A stretch of 64,000 bases of DNA, from NCBI RefSeq assembly GCF_048548695.1, contig NZ_JBLYIF010000008.1, one strand, 5' to 3'. Positions within the stretch are counted from its first letter, which is position 1; each line of letters opens with the position of its first letter. The position numbers and the translations under genes are program-made. A model generated the notes under the pieces. That model saw only the letters and a program-made list of their open reading frames with translations, was not told where the DNA came from and ran no database searches. Below, in pieces: positions 44,897 to 53,856 of this stretch. Source of the DNA: Neptuniibacter sp048548695 (lineage in GTDB: Bacteria; Pseudomonadota; Gammaproteobacteria; Pseudomonadales; Balneatricaceae).

Positions 44897-46297
44897 TTAC
44901 AGATTGGCTATCCGGTTCAGACCCGCAATAGCGGCAACACGATAAGCTTCCGCCATGGTCGGATAGTTGAAAGTGGTATTGATAAAATACTTCAACGTGT
45001 TGGCTTCGCCCTTCTGAGCCATAATGGCTTGTCCAATATGCACGATCTCAGAAGCATGCTCACCAAAGCAGTGGATACCCAATATCTCGAGGGTTTCACG
45101 ATTGAACAGAATCTTGAGCATACCGACTGGCTGGCCATAAATTTGTGCCCGTGCGGTATCTTTAAAAAATGCCTGGCCAACTTCATAAGGTACACAAGCC
45201 TGAGTCAGCTGCTCTTCTGTTTGTCCGACAGAGCTGATCTCCGGAATAGTATAAATACCCGTCGGGACTTCATTGATATAACGGAAGTCCTCCGCATCTA
45301 GCATATCCGCTGCCGCCGCACGTCCTTGATCCAGTGCTGCGGAGGCCAGGCTTGGCCAACCCACCACATCGCCAACGGCATACATGCCTTCACAAGAGGT
45401 ACGATAGTGATCATCAACAACGATCTGACCACGACTGTTAGCCTCCAAGCCAACACGCTCAAGATGCAACGTTTCTGTATTACCGCTGCGGCCATTACAC
45501 CATAAGAAGGCATCCGCACGGATTTTCTTGCCAGATTTAAGGCTCAGAGTGACACCACGATCGTCACCTTCCACGGTGTCATAAACTTCATTGTGGCGAA
45601 TCTTCACAGCATTGTTACGCAGGTGGTAACTCAGCGAGTCTGAGATTTCCGCATCCAGAAATGACAATAGCCGGTCTTGGGCATCAACCAGGTCCACCTT
45701 AACCCCCAAACCACTGAAGATTGAGGCATATTCCGACCCAATCACCCCAGCACCATAGATAATCAACGTACGGGGAGTATGACTCAGTTTCAGAATGGTA
45801 TCGGAGTTATAAATACGCGGATGGGTAAAATCAATATCGGCCGGAGTATAAGGCCGCGAGCCGGTCGCAATGACAACATTTTTAGCCCGCAGGGTTTCAT
45901 CGCCCTGTGAGGTACCACGCACCAGTACAGTATTTTTATCTTCAAATTCAGCCTGTCCGAAAAATACATCAATACGGTTACGGGCATAGAAATTAGTACG
46001 AAGTACTACCTGACTGGAAATCACTTTTTCAGCGCGCTTTAGCACTTTTGGGAACGAAAACCAGCGCGGCTCACCAATATCACGGAACATCGGGTTAGTA
46101 TTGAATTCAATGATTTGTTTTACAGAATGGCGCAGTGCTTTGGACGGGATAGTCCCTTTGTGAGTACAGTTACCACCCACGAACTCCTGTTCTTCAATGA
46201 CGGCAACTCGACGGCCTTTTTTGGCTGCATTCATGGCAGCACCTTCACCTGCCGGTCCTGAACCGATCACAATGACATCATAGTCATACACCGCCAT
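44897..46297 (-). CDS. sthA: Soluble pyridine nucleotide transhydrogenase
   Basis: A 466-aa flavoprotein that transfers hydride between NADPH and NAD+, rebalancing the cofactor pools. N-terminal FAD motif VIVIGSGPAGEGAAMNAAKKG, then the family signature GGNCTHKGTIPSKALRH, where the second redox Cys of related disulfide reductases is missing, as usual for SthA. The NAD(P) site GAGVIGSEYASIFSGLG lies near 180 and the C-terminal dimerisation domain has HCFGEHASEIVHIGQA. Start 46297 is chosen (MAVYDYDV) with AAGGGGAAAG upstream; the frame extends 88 codons further without family match. Length equals E. coli SthA. Confidence 0.96.
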   Translation of the reverse strand: MAVYDYDVIVIGSGPAGEGAAMNAAKKGRRVAVIEEQEFVGGNCTHKGTIPSKALRHSVKQIIEFNTNPMFRDIGEPRWFSFPKVLKRAEKVISSQVVLRTNFYARNRIDVFFGQAEFEDKNTVLVRGTSQGDETLRAKNVVIATGSRPYTPADIDFTHPRIYNSDTILKLSHTPRTLIIYGAGVIGSEYASIFSGLGVKVDLVDAQDRLLSFLDAEISDSLSYHLRNNAVKIRHNEVYDTVEGDDRGVTLSLKSGKKIRADAFLWCNGRSGNTETLHLERVGLEANSRGQIVVDDHYRTSCEGMYAVGDVVGWPSLASAALDQGRAAAADMLDAEDFRYINEVPTGIYTIPEISSVGQTEEQLTQACVPYEVGQAFFKDTARAQIYGQPVGMLKILFNRETLEILGIHCFGEHASEIVHIGQAIMAQKGEANTLKYFINTTFNYPTMAEAYRVAAIAGLNRIANL

Positions 46298-46379
46298 TTC
46301 TTTCCCCTTACCGTGTCTGTAAATTATTGTTTGAACTGTTTTTATGCAGAAAAGATACGCCTGACAAAACTCCAGACAA

Positions 46380-46619
46380 TTAGTCTTTGGCCTTAACCTC
46401 GTAAGCCAGGTCCTGTTTGTCTGGCGTGCCAACCTGTTTTTCCTGTTCTTCATCGCACTTTTTGGGATCGCCACCGCAAATTTCGCAACTTGAATCGATG
46501 CCAACATTTGCCAGGCCACCACAGGAGCCAGAGATGGGCTTACGCCCCAAAATAACGCCAACCGACATCGCTACCACAATCAGTAACAAGCCAATAAACG
46601 CAAAAATCATGGTACTCAT
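46380..46619 (-). CDS. nqrM: Na+-NQR maturation factor NqrM
   Basis: A 79-aa membrane protein. One N-terminal helix, MIFAFIGLLLIVVAMSVGVIL, is followed by a Cys-rich tail with SCGGLAN and CEICGGDPKKC. The family delivers iron or assembles the Fe site between NqrD and NqrE. The start 46619 has GAGG just upstream. It lies 7 bp after apbE at the end of the nqr operon, as in Vibrio. Confidence 0.93.
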   Translation of the reverse strand: MSTMIFAFIGLLLIVVAMSVGVILGRKPISGSCGGLANVGIDSSCEICGGDPKKCDEEQEKQVGTPDKQDLAYEVKAKD

Positions 46620-46626
46620 ATCAACC

Positions 46627-47691
46627 TCACTGCACCAGGTACTGCTCAAAACCCGGTGACATACGTTCTTCAAAGCCAGTGTCCGTTTTCACCAGCATAA
46701 ATATTTTAATGCCCTGCTCATTCGCAAATGCCATGCCTTTATCAGGGCCCATCACCATAAGTGTAGTTGCCAGAGCATCTGCTTCAGCACAGGTTGGCAT
46801 CAACACCGTCACCGAAGCTAACCGGTGATCGATTGGTGCCGCGGTTGCAGGATCAATGGTATGAGAGAAACGCACGCCATTATCCTCAAAGTAATTGCGA
46901 TAGTCCCCGGATGTCGCAATACTGACATCACGCACTGCAAGTATACGTTGTACACTGCGTTCGAATTCGGCAGTCGGTGTCTCAATCGCAATCCGCCATG
47001 GCTGGCCATTAGGTTTACTACCTCGAGCTCTGAGCTCACCGCCTATCTCAACCAGATAATCGGAAATGCCCGCTTTTTCCAGGATTTCAGCTACATAATC
47101 AACGCCATATCCTTTTGCGACAGCAGACAGGTCGATATAGCTTTTTACCACGCGGGTTAACACTCTGGTATTCACATCATACTGCAATTTGTGAAACCCC
47201 ACCTGTGGCCGCACTGTAGCAATCTGATCTTCCGATGGCGCATGCAGTACCCTGCCATTAGGACCAAAGCCCCAGAGATTTACCAGAGGACCAACGGTGA
47301 TATCAAATGCACCTTCACTGATGGCACCAACCTCCAGAGATAATGCCAGCACCTCACCTAACTCAGCTGATACCTGATGAGCACTGCCAGCTGGCTGTTG
47401 ATTGATGACTGATAACTCAGAGTCAGAAATGTAAGTCGACATACTCTGATTAATAGCTACCAGAGCACTATCAATACGCCGGGCAATCTCAGTTGACTCA
47501 AGACCGTCTACGCCGATCCATTTAACCGAGAAGGTAGTACCCATTGTGATGCCGGAATGAACCTGCATTGGCGGAGTTGTATCCGCACAGGCTGTGACCA
47601 ACAAAAAGAGGATGGCCAGCAGCAAAGCTGCTGGCCATTGACGATGGTGACTGAAAACTTCAGACACCCGGTGTTTAACCGCCAAAATCAT
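46627..47691 (-). CDS. apbE: FAD:protein FMN transferase ApbE (lipoprotein)
   Basis: A 354-aa protein that attaches FMN covalently to Thr residues of NqrB and NqrC, in the periplasm. An N-terminal lipoprotein signal ends at the lipobox LLVTAC (ILFLLVTACADTT), so it should be membrane anchored. The motif MGTTFSVKW near residue 50 and YIDLSAVAKGYGVDYVAE near 170 are typical, and ATSGDYRNYF lies near 255. The start is uncertain: ATG 47691 overlaps nqrF by 17 bp, while GTG 47667 (7 bp after nqrF) gives a more compact signal peptide. Neither has a strong ribosome-binding site. Confidence 0.93.
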   Translation of the reverse strand: MILAVKHRVSEVFSHHRQWPAALLLAILFLLVTACADTTPPMQVHSGITMGTTFSVKWIGVDGLESTEIARRIDSALVAINQSMSTYISDSELSVINQQPAGSAHQVSAELGEVLALSLEVGAISEGAFDITVGPLVNLWGFGPNGRVLHAPSEDQIATVRPQVGFHKLQYDVNTRVLTRVVKSYIDLSAVAKGYGVDYVAEILEKAGISDYLVEIGGELRARGSKPNGQPWRIAIETPTAEFERSVQRILAVRDVSIATSGDYRNYFEDNGVRFSHTIDPATAAPIDHRLASVTVLMPTCAEADALATTLMVMGPDKGMAFANEQGIKIFMLVKTDTGFEERMSPGFEQYLVQ

Positions 47692-48901
47692 CAAGGAAGA
47701 TGTTATCGCGCTCAACACCCAGATCCACCAACATCTGGATTACCGCAGAGTTCATCATCGGCGGTCCACACATGTAGTATTCACAATCTTCCGGCGCTTC
47801 GTGATCCTTCAGATAGTTATCATACAGCACATTATGGATAAAGCCGGTCATGCCGTCCCAGTTATCTTCTGGTAGCGGATCAGACAAAGCCAAATGCCAC
47901 TTAAAGTTGGCATTTTCTTCCTGCAGCATGTCGTACTCTTCGTTGTAGAAGGACTCACGCAACGAACGGGCACCGTACCAGAACGTAATTTTACGTTCGG
48001 AATTCAGGCGTTTAAGCTGGTCAAAGATATGGCTACGCATTGGCGCCATACCCGCACCACCACCAATAAACACCATTTCGCAGTCATTATCGGTTGCGAA
48101 GAACTCACCAAACGGTCCGTATACAGTGATTTTATCGCCCTGCTTCAGACTAAACACGTACGAAGACATAATACCCGGTGGGAAATTGGTACCCGGTGGT
48201 GGAGAAGCGATACGGATGTTGAACTTAACAACACCACGCTCTTCTGGGTAGTTCGCCATGGAATAGGCACGAATGGTCGGTTCAGTTACCTTGGACACAT
48301 ACTGCCACATGTTGAACTTATCCCAATCGCCACGGTAATCTTCGTCGATTTCAAAGTCTTTGTAGTGCACTTCATGCGGCGGGCATTCCAGCTGAACGTA
48401 ACCGCCAGCACGGAAGTCAACATTTTCACCTTCAGGCAGACGCAGCGTCAGTTCTTTGATGAAGGTGGCCACGTTCGGGTTAGAGTCAACCGTACACTCC
48501 CACTTCTTCACACCAAAGACTTCTTCTTCGATCTCCAGCTCCATATCCTGCTTAACATTAACCTGACAGGATAGGCGCCAGCCTTCTTTCGCTTCACGCA
48601 TGGTGAAGTGAGATTCTTCGGTTGGCAGCATGGAACCGCCGCCATCCAGCACCTGACACTTACACTGAGCACAGGTACCACCGCCACCACAGGCAGACGG
48701 GATAAAGATGCCCTGATCAGCCAGGGTCTGCAGCAGTTTACCACCTGCCGCAACGGTAATGGTTTTATCCGGGTCATCGTTGATGCGTAAGGTCACATCA
48801 CCGGAACTCACCAGTTTAGAACGGGCTGCCAGAATCACTACGACCAGTGCAAGCACTACCGCAGTAAACATGACAACGCCGAGAATGATTTCAGCATTCA
48901 T
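47675..48901 (-). CDS. nqrF: Na+-translocating NADH:quinone reductase subunit F
   Basis: A 408-aa NADH-oxidising subunit. One N-terminal membrane helix (about 5-25), a ferredoxin-type [2Fe-2S] domain with CGGGGTCAQCKCQ near 70-82, and FAD/NADH modules with RAYSMANYPEE (FAD) near 213, GGGAGMAPMRSHI near 275 and a C-terminal YYMCGPPMMNSAV. Electrons pass from NADH via FAD to the Fe-S cluster and on to the other subunits. Fifth... position in the operon follows nqrE by 36 bp. Confidence 0.97.
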   Translation of the reverse strand: MNAEIILGVVMFTAVVLALVVVILAARSKLVSSGDVTLRINDDPDKTITVAAGGKLLQTLADQGIFIPSACGGGGTCAQCKCQVLDGGGSMLPTEESHFTMREAKEGWRLSCQVNVKQDMELEIEEEVFGVKKWECTVDSNPNVATFIKELTLRLPEGENVDFRAGGYVQLECPPHEVHYKDFEIDEDYRGDWDKFNMWQYVSKVTEPTIRAYSMANYPEERGVVKFNIRIASPPPGTNFPPGIMSSYVFSLKQGDKITVYGPFGEFFATDNDCEMVFIGGGAGMAPMRSHIFDQLKRLNSERKITFWYGARSLRESFYNEEYDMLQEENANFKWHLALSDPLPEDNWDGMTGFIHNVLYDNYLKDHEAPEDCEYYMCGPPMMNSAVIQMLVDLGVERDNIFLDDFGG

Positions 48902-48937
48902 AAGCTAATCCTTCTTCTGTTGACCATGTAGACAGCA

Positions 48938-49546
48938 TTACAGCTGAACCCCGGAGAAAGACATGAAACCCAGTGACATCAGGCCTACTGTGATAAAGGT
49001 AATACCCAAACCACGCAGCCCTTCAGGGACGTCACTGTATTTCAGTTTTTCACGAATACCTGCCAGTGCAGCAATTGCCAGCGCCCAGCCAATACCCGCA
49101 CCGACGCCATACACCACAGACTCACCAAAGGTATAGTCACGCTCAACCATGAACAGTGCAGCACCCATGATGGCACAGTTCACCGTGATCAATGGCAGGA
49201 AGACACCCAGCGCGTTATACAGCGCCGGAACAAACTTATCCAGGAACATCTCCAGGATCTGAACGATCGCGGCGATAACACCGATATAAGAGATGTAACC
49301 CAAAAAGCTGAGGTCAACTTCCGGATAACCCGCCCAAGCCAACGCGCCTTCACGCAGCAGGTGGTTATAGATCAGGTTATTCACCGGTGTCGTAATCGCC
49401 AGTACGACGATAACGGCAATACCCAGGCCAATCGCGGTCTGTACCTTCTTAGAGATCGCCAGGAAAGTACACATACCCAGGAAGAAGGCCAGCGCCATGT
49501 TCTCAACAAAAATCGCCTTAACGGCCAGGCTGATATATTGTTCCAT
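48938..49546 (-). CDS. nqrE: Na+-translocating NADH:quinone reductase subunit E
   Basis: A 202-aa integral membrane subunit with six predicted helices. The first (IFVENMALAFFLGMCTFLAI) and the fourth (ITVNCAIMGAALFMV) each contain one of the conserved cysteines thought to hold the intramembrane Fe site shared with NqrD. Its ATG overlaps the stop of nqrD (TAATG). Length is standard for the family (198-202 aa). Confidence 0.97.
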   Translation of the reverse strand: MEQYISLAVKAIFVENMALAFFLGMCTFLAISKKVQTAIGLGIAVIVVLAITTPVNNLIYNHLLREGALAWAGYPEVDLSFLGYISYIGVIAAIVQILEMFLDKFVPALYNALGVFLPLITVNCAIMGAALFMVERDYTFGESVVYGVGAGIGWALAIAALAGIREKLKYSDVPEGLRGLGITFITVGLMSLGFMSFSGVQL

Positions 49547-50205
49547 TACACAGCCTCCTTATTGGTGTTTGGGGCCAGTTCAAATTCAGGTGCTTCCACC
49601 TGCTCTTTGTTAAAGCTACGTACCACCCAGATGAAGATGCCGATAATAAAGAAGGCACTTGGAGGCAACAGCAGTAGGCCATTGGCCTGATACCAGCCGC
49701 CATCATTGATCAGGGGTAACACTTCAACACCGAACAATTTGCCGGCGCCGAACAGTTCACGAATAAAGCCAACAAACAGCAGTACCACCCCGTAGCCCAA
49801 GCCATTACCGATACCATCCAGGAAGGAGATCCCCGGCGGGTTCTTCATAGCAAAGGCTTCAGCACGACCCATTACAATACAGTTGGTAATAATCAGGCCC
49901 ACAAACACTGACAGCTGTTTAGATATCTCATAGGCATACGCCTTGAGAATCTGATCCACCACAATTACCAATGAAGCAATAATGGTCATCTGACAGATGA
50001 TACGAACACTGCTGGGTATCTGGTTACGGATAATAGAAACGAACATATTGGAAAATGCCGTTACCGCAACCACCGCCATGGTCATTACCAATGCAGTATT
50101 AAGGTTTGTCGTTACCGCTAGAGCAGAACAAATACCCAGGATCTGCAAACCGATCGGGTTGTTCTTGAAAATAGGGGTAACCAGAACTTCTTTAGCTGCA
50201 GACAT
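49546..50205 (-). CDS. nqrD: Na+-translocating NADH:quinone reductase subunit D
   Basis: A 219-aa membrane subunit with six predicted helices, homologous to NqrE in inverted topology. The conserved Cys residues occur in LQILGICSALAVTTNL and FVGLIITNCIVMGRAEA. It forms the second half of the intramembrane Fe site and part of the Na+ path. Starts 3 bp after nqrC stops. C-terminal tail (about 195-219) is polar. Confidence 0.97.
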   Translation of the reverse strand: MSAAKEVLVTPIFKNNPIGLQILGICSALAVTTNLNTALVMTMAVVAVTAFSNMFVSIIRNQIPSSVRIICQMTIIASLVIVVDQILKAYAYEISKQLSVFVGLIITNCIVMGRAEAFAMKNPPGISFLDGIGNGLGYGVVLLFVGFIRELFGAGKLFGVEVLPLINDGGWYQANGLLLLPPSAFFIIGIFIWVVRSFNKEQVEAPEFELAPNTNKEAV

Positions 50206-50208
50206 GGT

Positions 50209-50994
50209 TTACGCCTCCCCTGCTTTCAGGTTAGCCAGGAATGGAGCATAGCCGTTTTTACCCAACCAGAAATGCACCAGATTGGTCACACCATTGCTGG
50301 TTAGAGTTGCTCCGGACAGGCCATCTATCTGGAAAACTGCTTTAGGTGATGCTGGATCAACATTACCCTTGATCAGGCCCAGCGCCGGGTCCATAGAACC
50401 CTCTGGGTAGACTTTTTTACCCGGCCACATCGCTTTCCAGGCGGGGTTATCCACTTCACCGCCCAGACCCGGGGTCTCAGCATGCGAATAGAAGCCTAGG
50501 CCAATGACCGTGTTCAGGTCACCTTCCAGTGCCAGGAAGCCATAAAGAGTGGACCAGAGGCCATAACCATGCACGGGCAGGATAATTTTCTCCACATCAC
50601 CCGCCGCACTTTCAATCAGGTATACCGGCATCACGTTTGCCTGATACTTGATAGAAGCGATATCCACATCTTTGCTCAGCACCTGCCCCAGCTCTTTGTC
50701 CTTAGCCGCTTTTTTCGCATCATAACGCTTAGGATCAGCCACCTCAGTAAATTTGCCTGATTCAAGATCAACAAATTTTTTGGTGATGGTGCTGTTAAAC
50801 AGTTCCTGAATATCCTTGCCCTGATAATCAACACCGGCTGCGGCCAAGATATTGGTCTGACGGTCAAGGTTTTTATTCGCTACCTGCTTCGGTTTGAGGA
50901 CAACCGCAGCGGTAGAAACGATCACCGAACAGACCACACAAAGCAGAACAGTAACGGTGATGGTTTTTCCGATAGTGTCATTATTCGCTGACAT
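50209..50994 (-). CDS. nqrC: Na+-translocating NADH:quinone reductase subunit C
   Basis: A 261-aa subunit with one N-terminal membrane helix (about 10-32, ITVTVLLCVVCSVIVSTAAVV) and a periplasmic domain. The FMN attachment motif SGATLTSNG near residue 230 carries the Thr that ApbE modifies. The start 50994 overlaps the end of nqrB by 14 bp; a longer frame from 51033 lacks family sequence. Typical length about 257 aa. Confidence 0.96.
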   Translation of the reverse strand: MSANNDTIGKTITVTVLLCVVCSVIVSTAAVVLKPKQVANKNLDRQTNILAAAGVDYQGKDIQELFNSTITKKFVDLESGKFTEVADPKRYDAKKAAKDKELGQVLSKDVDIASIKYQANVMPVYLIESAAGDVEKIILPVHGYGLWSTLYGFLALEGDLNTVIGLGFYSHAETPGLGGEVDNPAWKAMWPGKKVYPEGSMDPALGLIKGNVDPASPKAVFQIDGLSGATLTSNGVTNLVHFWLGKNGYAPFLANLKAGEA

Positions 50995-52192
50995 CGCGTT
51001 GCATCCTCCGTTTAATGTTGGCCTGAATAACAAAGTTGTCTATCAGCGGCGCGAACAGGTTAGCGAACAGAATCGCCAACATCATGCCTTCCGGGAAAGC
51101 TGGGTTCACAACACGTATCAAGACTACCATGATGCCGATAAGCGCACCGAAGTACCATTTACCGACATTGGTCATAGAGGCTGAAACCGGGTCTGTTGCC
51201 ATAAAGAACATACCAAAGGCAAAACCACCCAATACCAGGTGCCAGTAAAATGGCAGCGCAAACATCGGATTCGTTTCAGAGCCCAACACGTTAAACAGTG
51301 TCGCGGTTGCCACCATGCCCAGAAATACACCCGCAACAATTCGCCATGCGGCAACTCTGGCGATCAGCAGGGCGAAACCACCGATGGCAATCGCCAAGGT
51401 AGACACTTCACCAACAGAACCCTGAATGCGACCGATGAAGGCATCAAACCAGGTAATATTCTGTGCCAGAATGGCATCAACACCACCGGCAGCCGCTAGG
51501 CCCAACGGCGTAGCGCCGGAGAAACCATCAACAGCCGTCCAGATCGCATCACCTGACATCTGTGCCGGATAAGCAAAGAACAGGAAAGCACGCCCAGTCA
51601 GCGCCGGGTTAAGGAAGTTTTTGCCAGTACCACCAAAGACTTCCTTACCAATCACCACGCCAAAACTGATACCCAGAGCCACCTGCCACAATGGGATAGA
51701 TGGCGGCAGAATCAGCGCGAACAGGATGGAGGTGACGAAGAAACCTTCGTTCACTTCGTGGCCACGTTTCATGGCAAACACAACTTCCCAGAAACCGCCC
51801 ACGACAAAGGTAACAATGTAGATCGGCAGCCAGTAAGCCGCGCCATGAATGATATTATCCCAGACGCTACCGGGGTCAAAGCTGGTGAAAATGGCAGCTA
51901 TTGCACCCTGCCAGGTAGTGGGTTCGGTGATGCCCAACTGAGCCATCGCAGTATTTGCCTGCAGGCCGACGTTATACATACCGAAGAAGACAGCCGGGAA
52001 GGTACACATCCAGACCAGAATCATCATCCGTTTCAGGTCAACCGCATCGCGCACATGCGCCGCGGTTTTGGTTACCTGTCCCGGCGTATAGAAAATGGTA
52101 TCAACTGCTTCATACAGGGCATACCAGTTTTCATACTTGCCGCCTTTATGAAAATGCGGCTCCATTTTGTCAAGAATTGTTCTGATACTCAT
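50981..52192 (-). CDS. nqrB: Na+-translocating NADH:quinone reductase subunit B
   Basis: A 403-aa membrane subunit, with about ten helices. The covalent FMN site is DGFSGATPLGLAA near residue 225. NqrB also holds riboflavin and the ubiquinone site and is the main Na+ channel. It starts 2 bp after nqrA and overlaps nqrC. N-terminus MSIRTILDKMEPHFHKGGKYENWYALYE is typical. Confidence 0.97.
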   Translation of the reverse strand: MSIRTILDKMEPHFHKGGKYENWYALYEAVDTIFYTPGQVTKTAAHVRDAVDLKRMMILVWMCTFPAVFFGMYNVGLQANTAMAQLGITEPTTWQGAIAAIFTSFDPGSVWDNIIHGAAYWLPIYIVTFVVGGFWEVVFAMKRGHEVNEGFFVTSILFALILPPSIPLWQVALGISFGVVIGKEVFGGTGKNFLNPALTGRAFLFFAYPAQMSGDAIWTAVDGFSGATPLGLAAAGGVDAILAQNITWFDAFIGRIQGSVGEVSTLAIAIGGFALLIARVAAWRIVAGVFLGMVATATLFNVLGSETNPMFALPFYWHLVLGGFAFGMFFMATDPVSASMTNVGKWYFGALIGIMVVLIRVVNPAFPEGMMLAILFANLFAPLIDNFVIQANIKRRMQRDVSE

Positions 52193-52194
52193 GC

Positions 52195-53529
52195 TCAGGC
52201 CTCCTTCTCGATACGCGCCAGATTGTCACGCAGAATCGGGCCATATTCGTACTTGCCCGGGCAGGCAAAAGTAAACAGGGCCAGGTCTTCTTCGTCCAGC
52301 TCGAGGCAGCCAAGTTGCATCGCCTGTACGATATCACCGGTCACCAGCGCACGCAGCAACTGGGTTGGCAGGATATCCAGAGGCATCAGGTTTTCAAACT
52401 GTCCTACCGGCACCATGGCTCGCTCAGAACCATTAGTGGTAGTGGTGAAGTCAAACTTCTTAGAACGATTAAGGAAAGAGGCAAACACATTTAGCACAGA
52501 GAATTTATCAGTGCCCGGTTTGACCCAGCCCATAAATTCGCGCTTATCGCCTTCTTCCAGAATGCAGATCTGATTGGCATAACGCCCCAGATAACCCAAA
52601 GGACCACGTGATGCACGGCCGTTCCAGACGGAACCACTGATGACACGGTTATGGTTACCAACTTCAGTTCCTGCGAGCAATTCAGTCAGATTAGCACCGA
52701 TACGGGTACGTAATAAACCCGGGTTAGCCGCTTTAGGTCCACCCACAGCAACAACGCGATCAGTCGGCAGACGACCTTCGGTAAACAGTTTGCCAAAGGC
52801 AATGACATCCTGATAACCGATAGTCCATACCGTTTTCTTCTGCGAGACGGGATCAAGGAAGTGAATGTGCGTACCCGCGTTACCCGCCGGGTGCAAGCCA
52901 CCAAACTCTTCTACCGTAACACCATCAACAGAGGGCACATCTGCCCCTTCAGCCTTGCACAGGAAGACCTTGCTGCTCAGCTGCTTCAGAACCTGTAAAC
53001 CGTTTTCGAAGGCTTCAGGTTGCTCTGCGATGATCACGGCAGGATCGGCAGCCAATGGGTTGGTATCGATCGCGGTGACAAAAATAGAATGCGCTTCACT
53101 ACCCAGGGCAGGCACTTTACTGAAAGGACGGGTACGCAGTGCAGTCCACAAACCAGACTGAACCAAGTTTTCCTCTACCTGTTCACGACTCAGAGCCGAC
53201 AGTTGTCCGGCATCATATTTCGCGAACTCAACAGCATCATCGCCTTCAAGCTGAATTACAACCGATTGCAGGACACGGCGGTCGCCACGGTTAATCGCGG
53301 TTACAACACCCGCTCCCGGCGCCGTATACTGAACACCCTCTGTTTTCTTATCGGTAAAAATTACTTGCCCGAGTTTTACCCGATCCCCTTCCTTGACGGC
53401 CATAGAGGGTTTCATCCCTACATAATCGAAGCCGACAATGGCAACTGTGCTTACAGCAGGACCATCAGCGATGGTTTGCTTGGGCACACCGGAAATCGGT
53501 AGATCCAGACCCTTCTTGATCCTGATCAT
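52195..53529 (-). CDS. nqrA: Na+-translocating NADH:quinone reductase subunit A
   Basis: A 444-aa cytoplasmic subunit, first gene of the nqr operon. N-terminus MIRIKKGLDLPISGVPKQ is diagnostic, followed by the barrel-sandwich segment GDRVKLGQVIFTDKKTEGV and the C-terminal FACPGKYEYGPILR. The ATG at 53529 is chosen for this N-terminus; GAGG lies close by. NqrA associates with NqrB and contributes to quinone binding. Length is standard (444-448 aa). Confidence 0.97.
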   Translation of the reverse strand: MIRIKKGLDLPISGVPKQTIADGPAVSTVAIVGFDYVGMKPSMAVKEGDRVKLGQVIFTDKKTEGVQYTAPGAGVVTAINRGDRRVLQSVVIQLEGDDAVEFAKYDAGQLSALSREQVEENLVQSGLWTALRTRPFSKVPALGSEAHSIFVTAIDTNPLAADPAVIIAEQPEAFENGLQVLKQLSSKVFLCKAEGADVPSVDGVTVEEFGGLHPAGNAGTHIHFLDPVSQKKTVWTIGYQDVIAFGKLFTEGRLPTDRVVAVGGPKAANPGLLRTRIGANLTELLAGTEVGNHNRVISGSVWNGRASRGPLGYLGRYANQICILEEGDKREFMGWVKPGTDKFSVLNVFASFLNRSKKFDFTTTTNGSERAMVPVGQFENLMPLDILPTQLLRALVTGDIVQAMQLGCLELDEEDLALFTFACPGKYEYGPILRDNLARIEKEA

Positions 53530-53799
53530 ACGCCTCACCAAATTGCAATAAACTCTTTCAGGGCAGCCAACTTAATGTAGTCCACTCACTGCCCTGTCCC
53601 CCCAGGCCAGTAAAATGGCTTTTTAATAGTTGGTAAATTGGAATACCCCACCAAAAAATCCGACAAAGTATACCCGAGCAAGGACCTTTTTTTCTACTGA
53701 ACCAAAGGTGATAAAGGCATTTAGCAGGCAAAAAACCTACAAACCCATATAGAATTAATAGGAACTAGGTTATTTTAAATAATTATATTAAACCTTAGG
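53530..53799. other. Region upstream of nqrA
   Basis: About 270 bp with no gene. A TATACT box (53674-53669, minus strand) is present in TCGGGTATACTTTG, but no clear -35 partner is seen. The right part (53740-53795) is AT-rich. The nqr promoter should lie here. Confidence 0.4.
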
Positions 53800-53828
53800 C
53801 GAAAAAAAAGCCGCCCAAAGGCGACCTT
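53800..53828 (-). terminator. Rho-independent terminator of gap
   Basis: Minus strand GTCGCC, TTTG, GGCGGC (one G-U pair), followed by eight T. Lies 30 bp past the gap stop. Confidence 0.85.
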
Positions 53829-53856
53829 TTTAATTTTTTATAACTGGGTCAGCAAG

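Noticed and set aside
46298..46561. 88-codon upstream extension of sthA
   Set aside because: Unlike SthA, overlaps the end of nqrM, and the standard start at 46297 has AAGGGGAAAG.
47894..48574. 226-codon open frame on the plus strand inside nqrF
   Set aside because: Antisense shadow with no independent signals.
51758..52573. 271-codon open frame on the plus strand over nqrB-nqrA
   Set aside because: Antisense to two certain genes and to their junction; composition rich in Arg and Ser, no recognisable domain.
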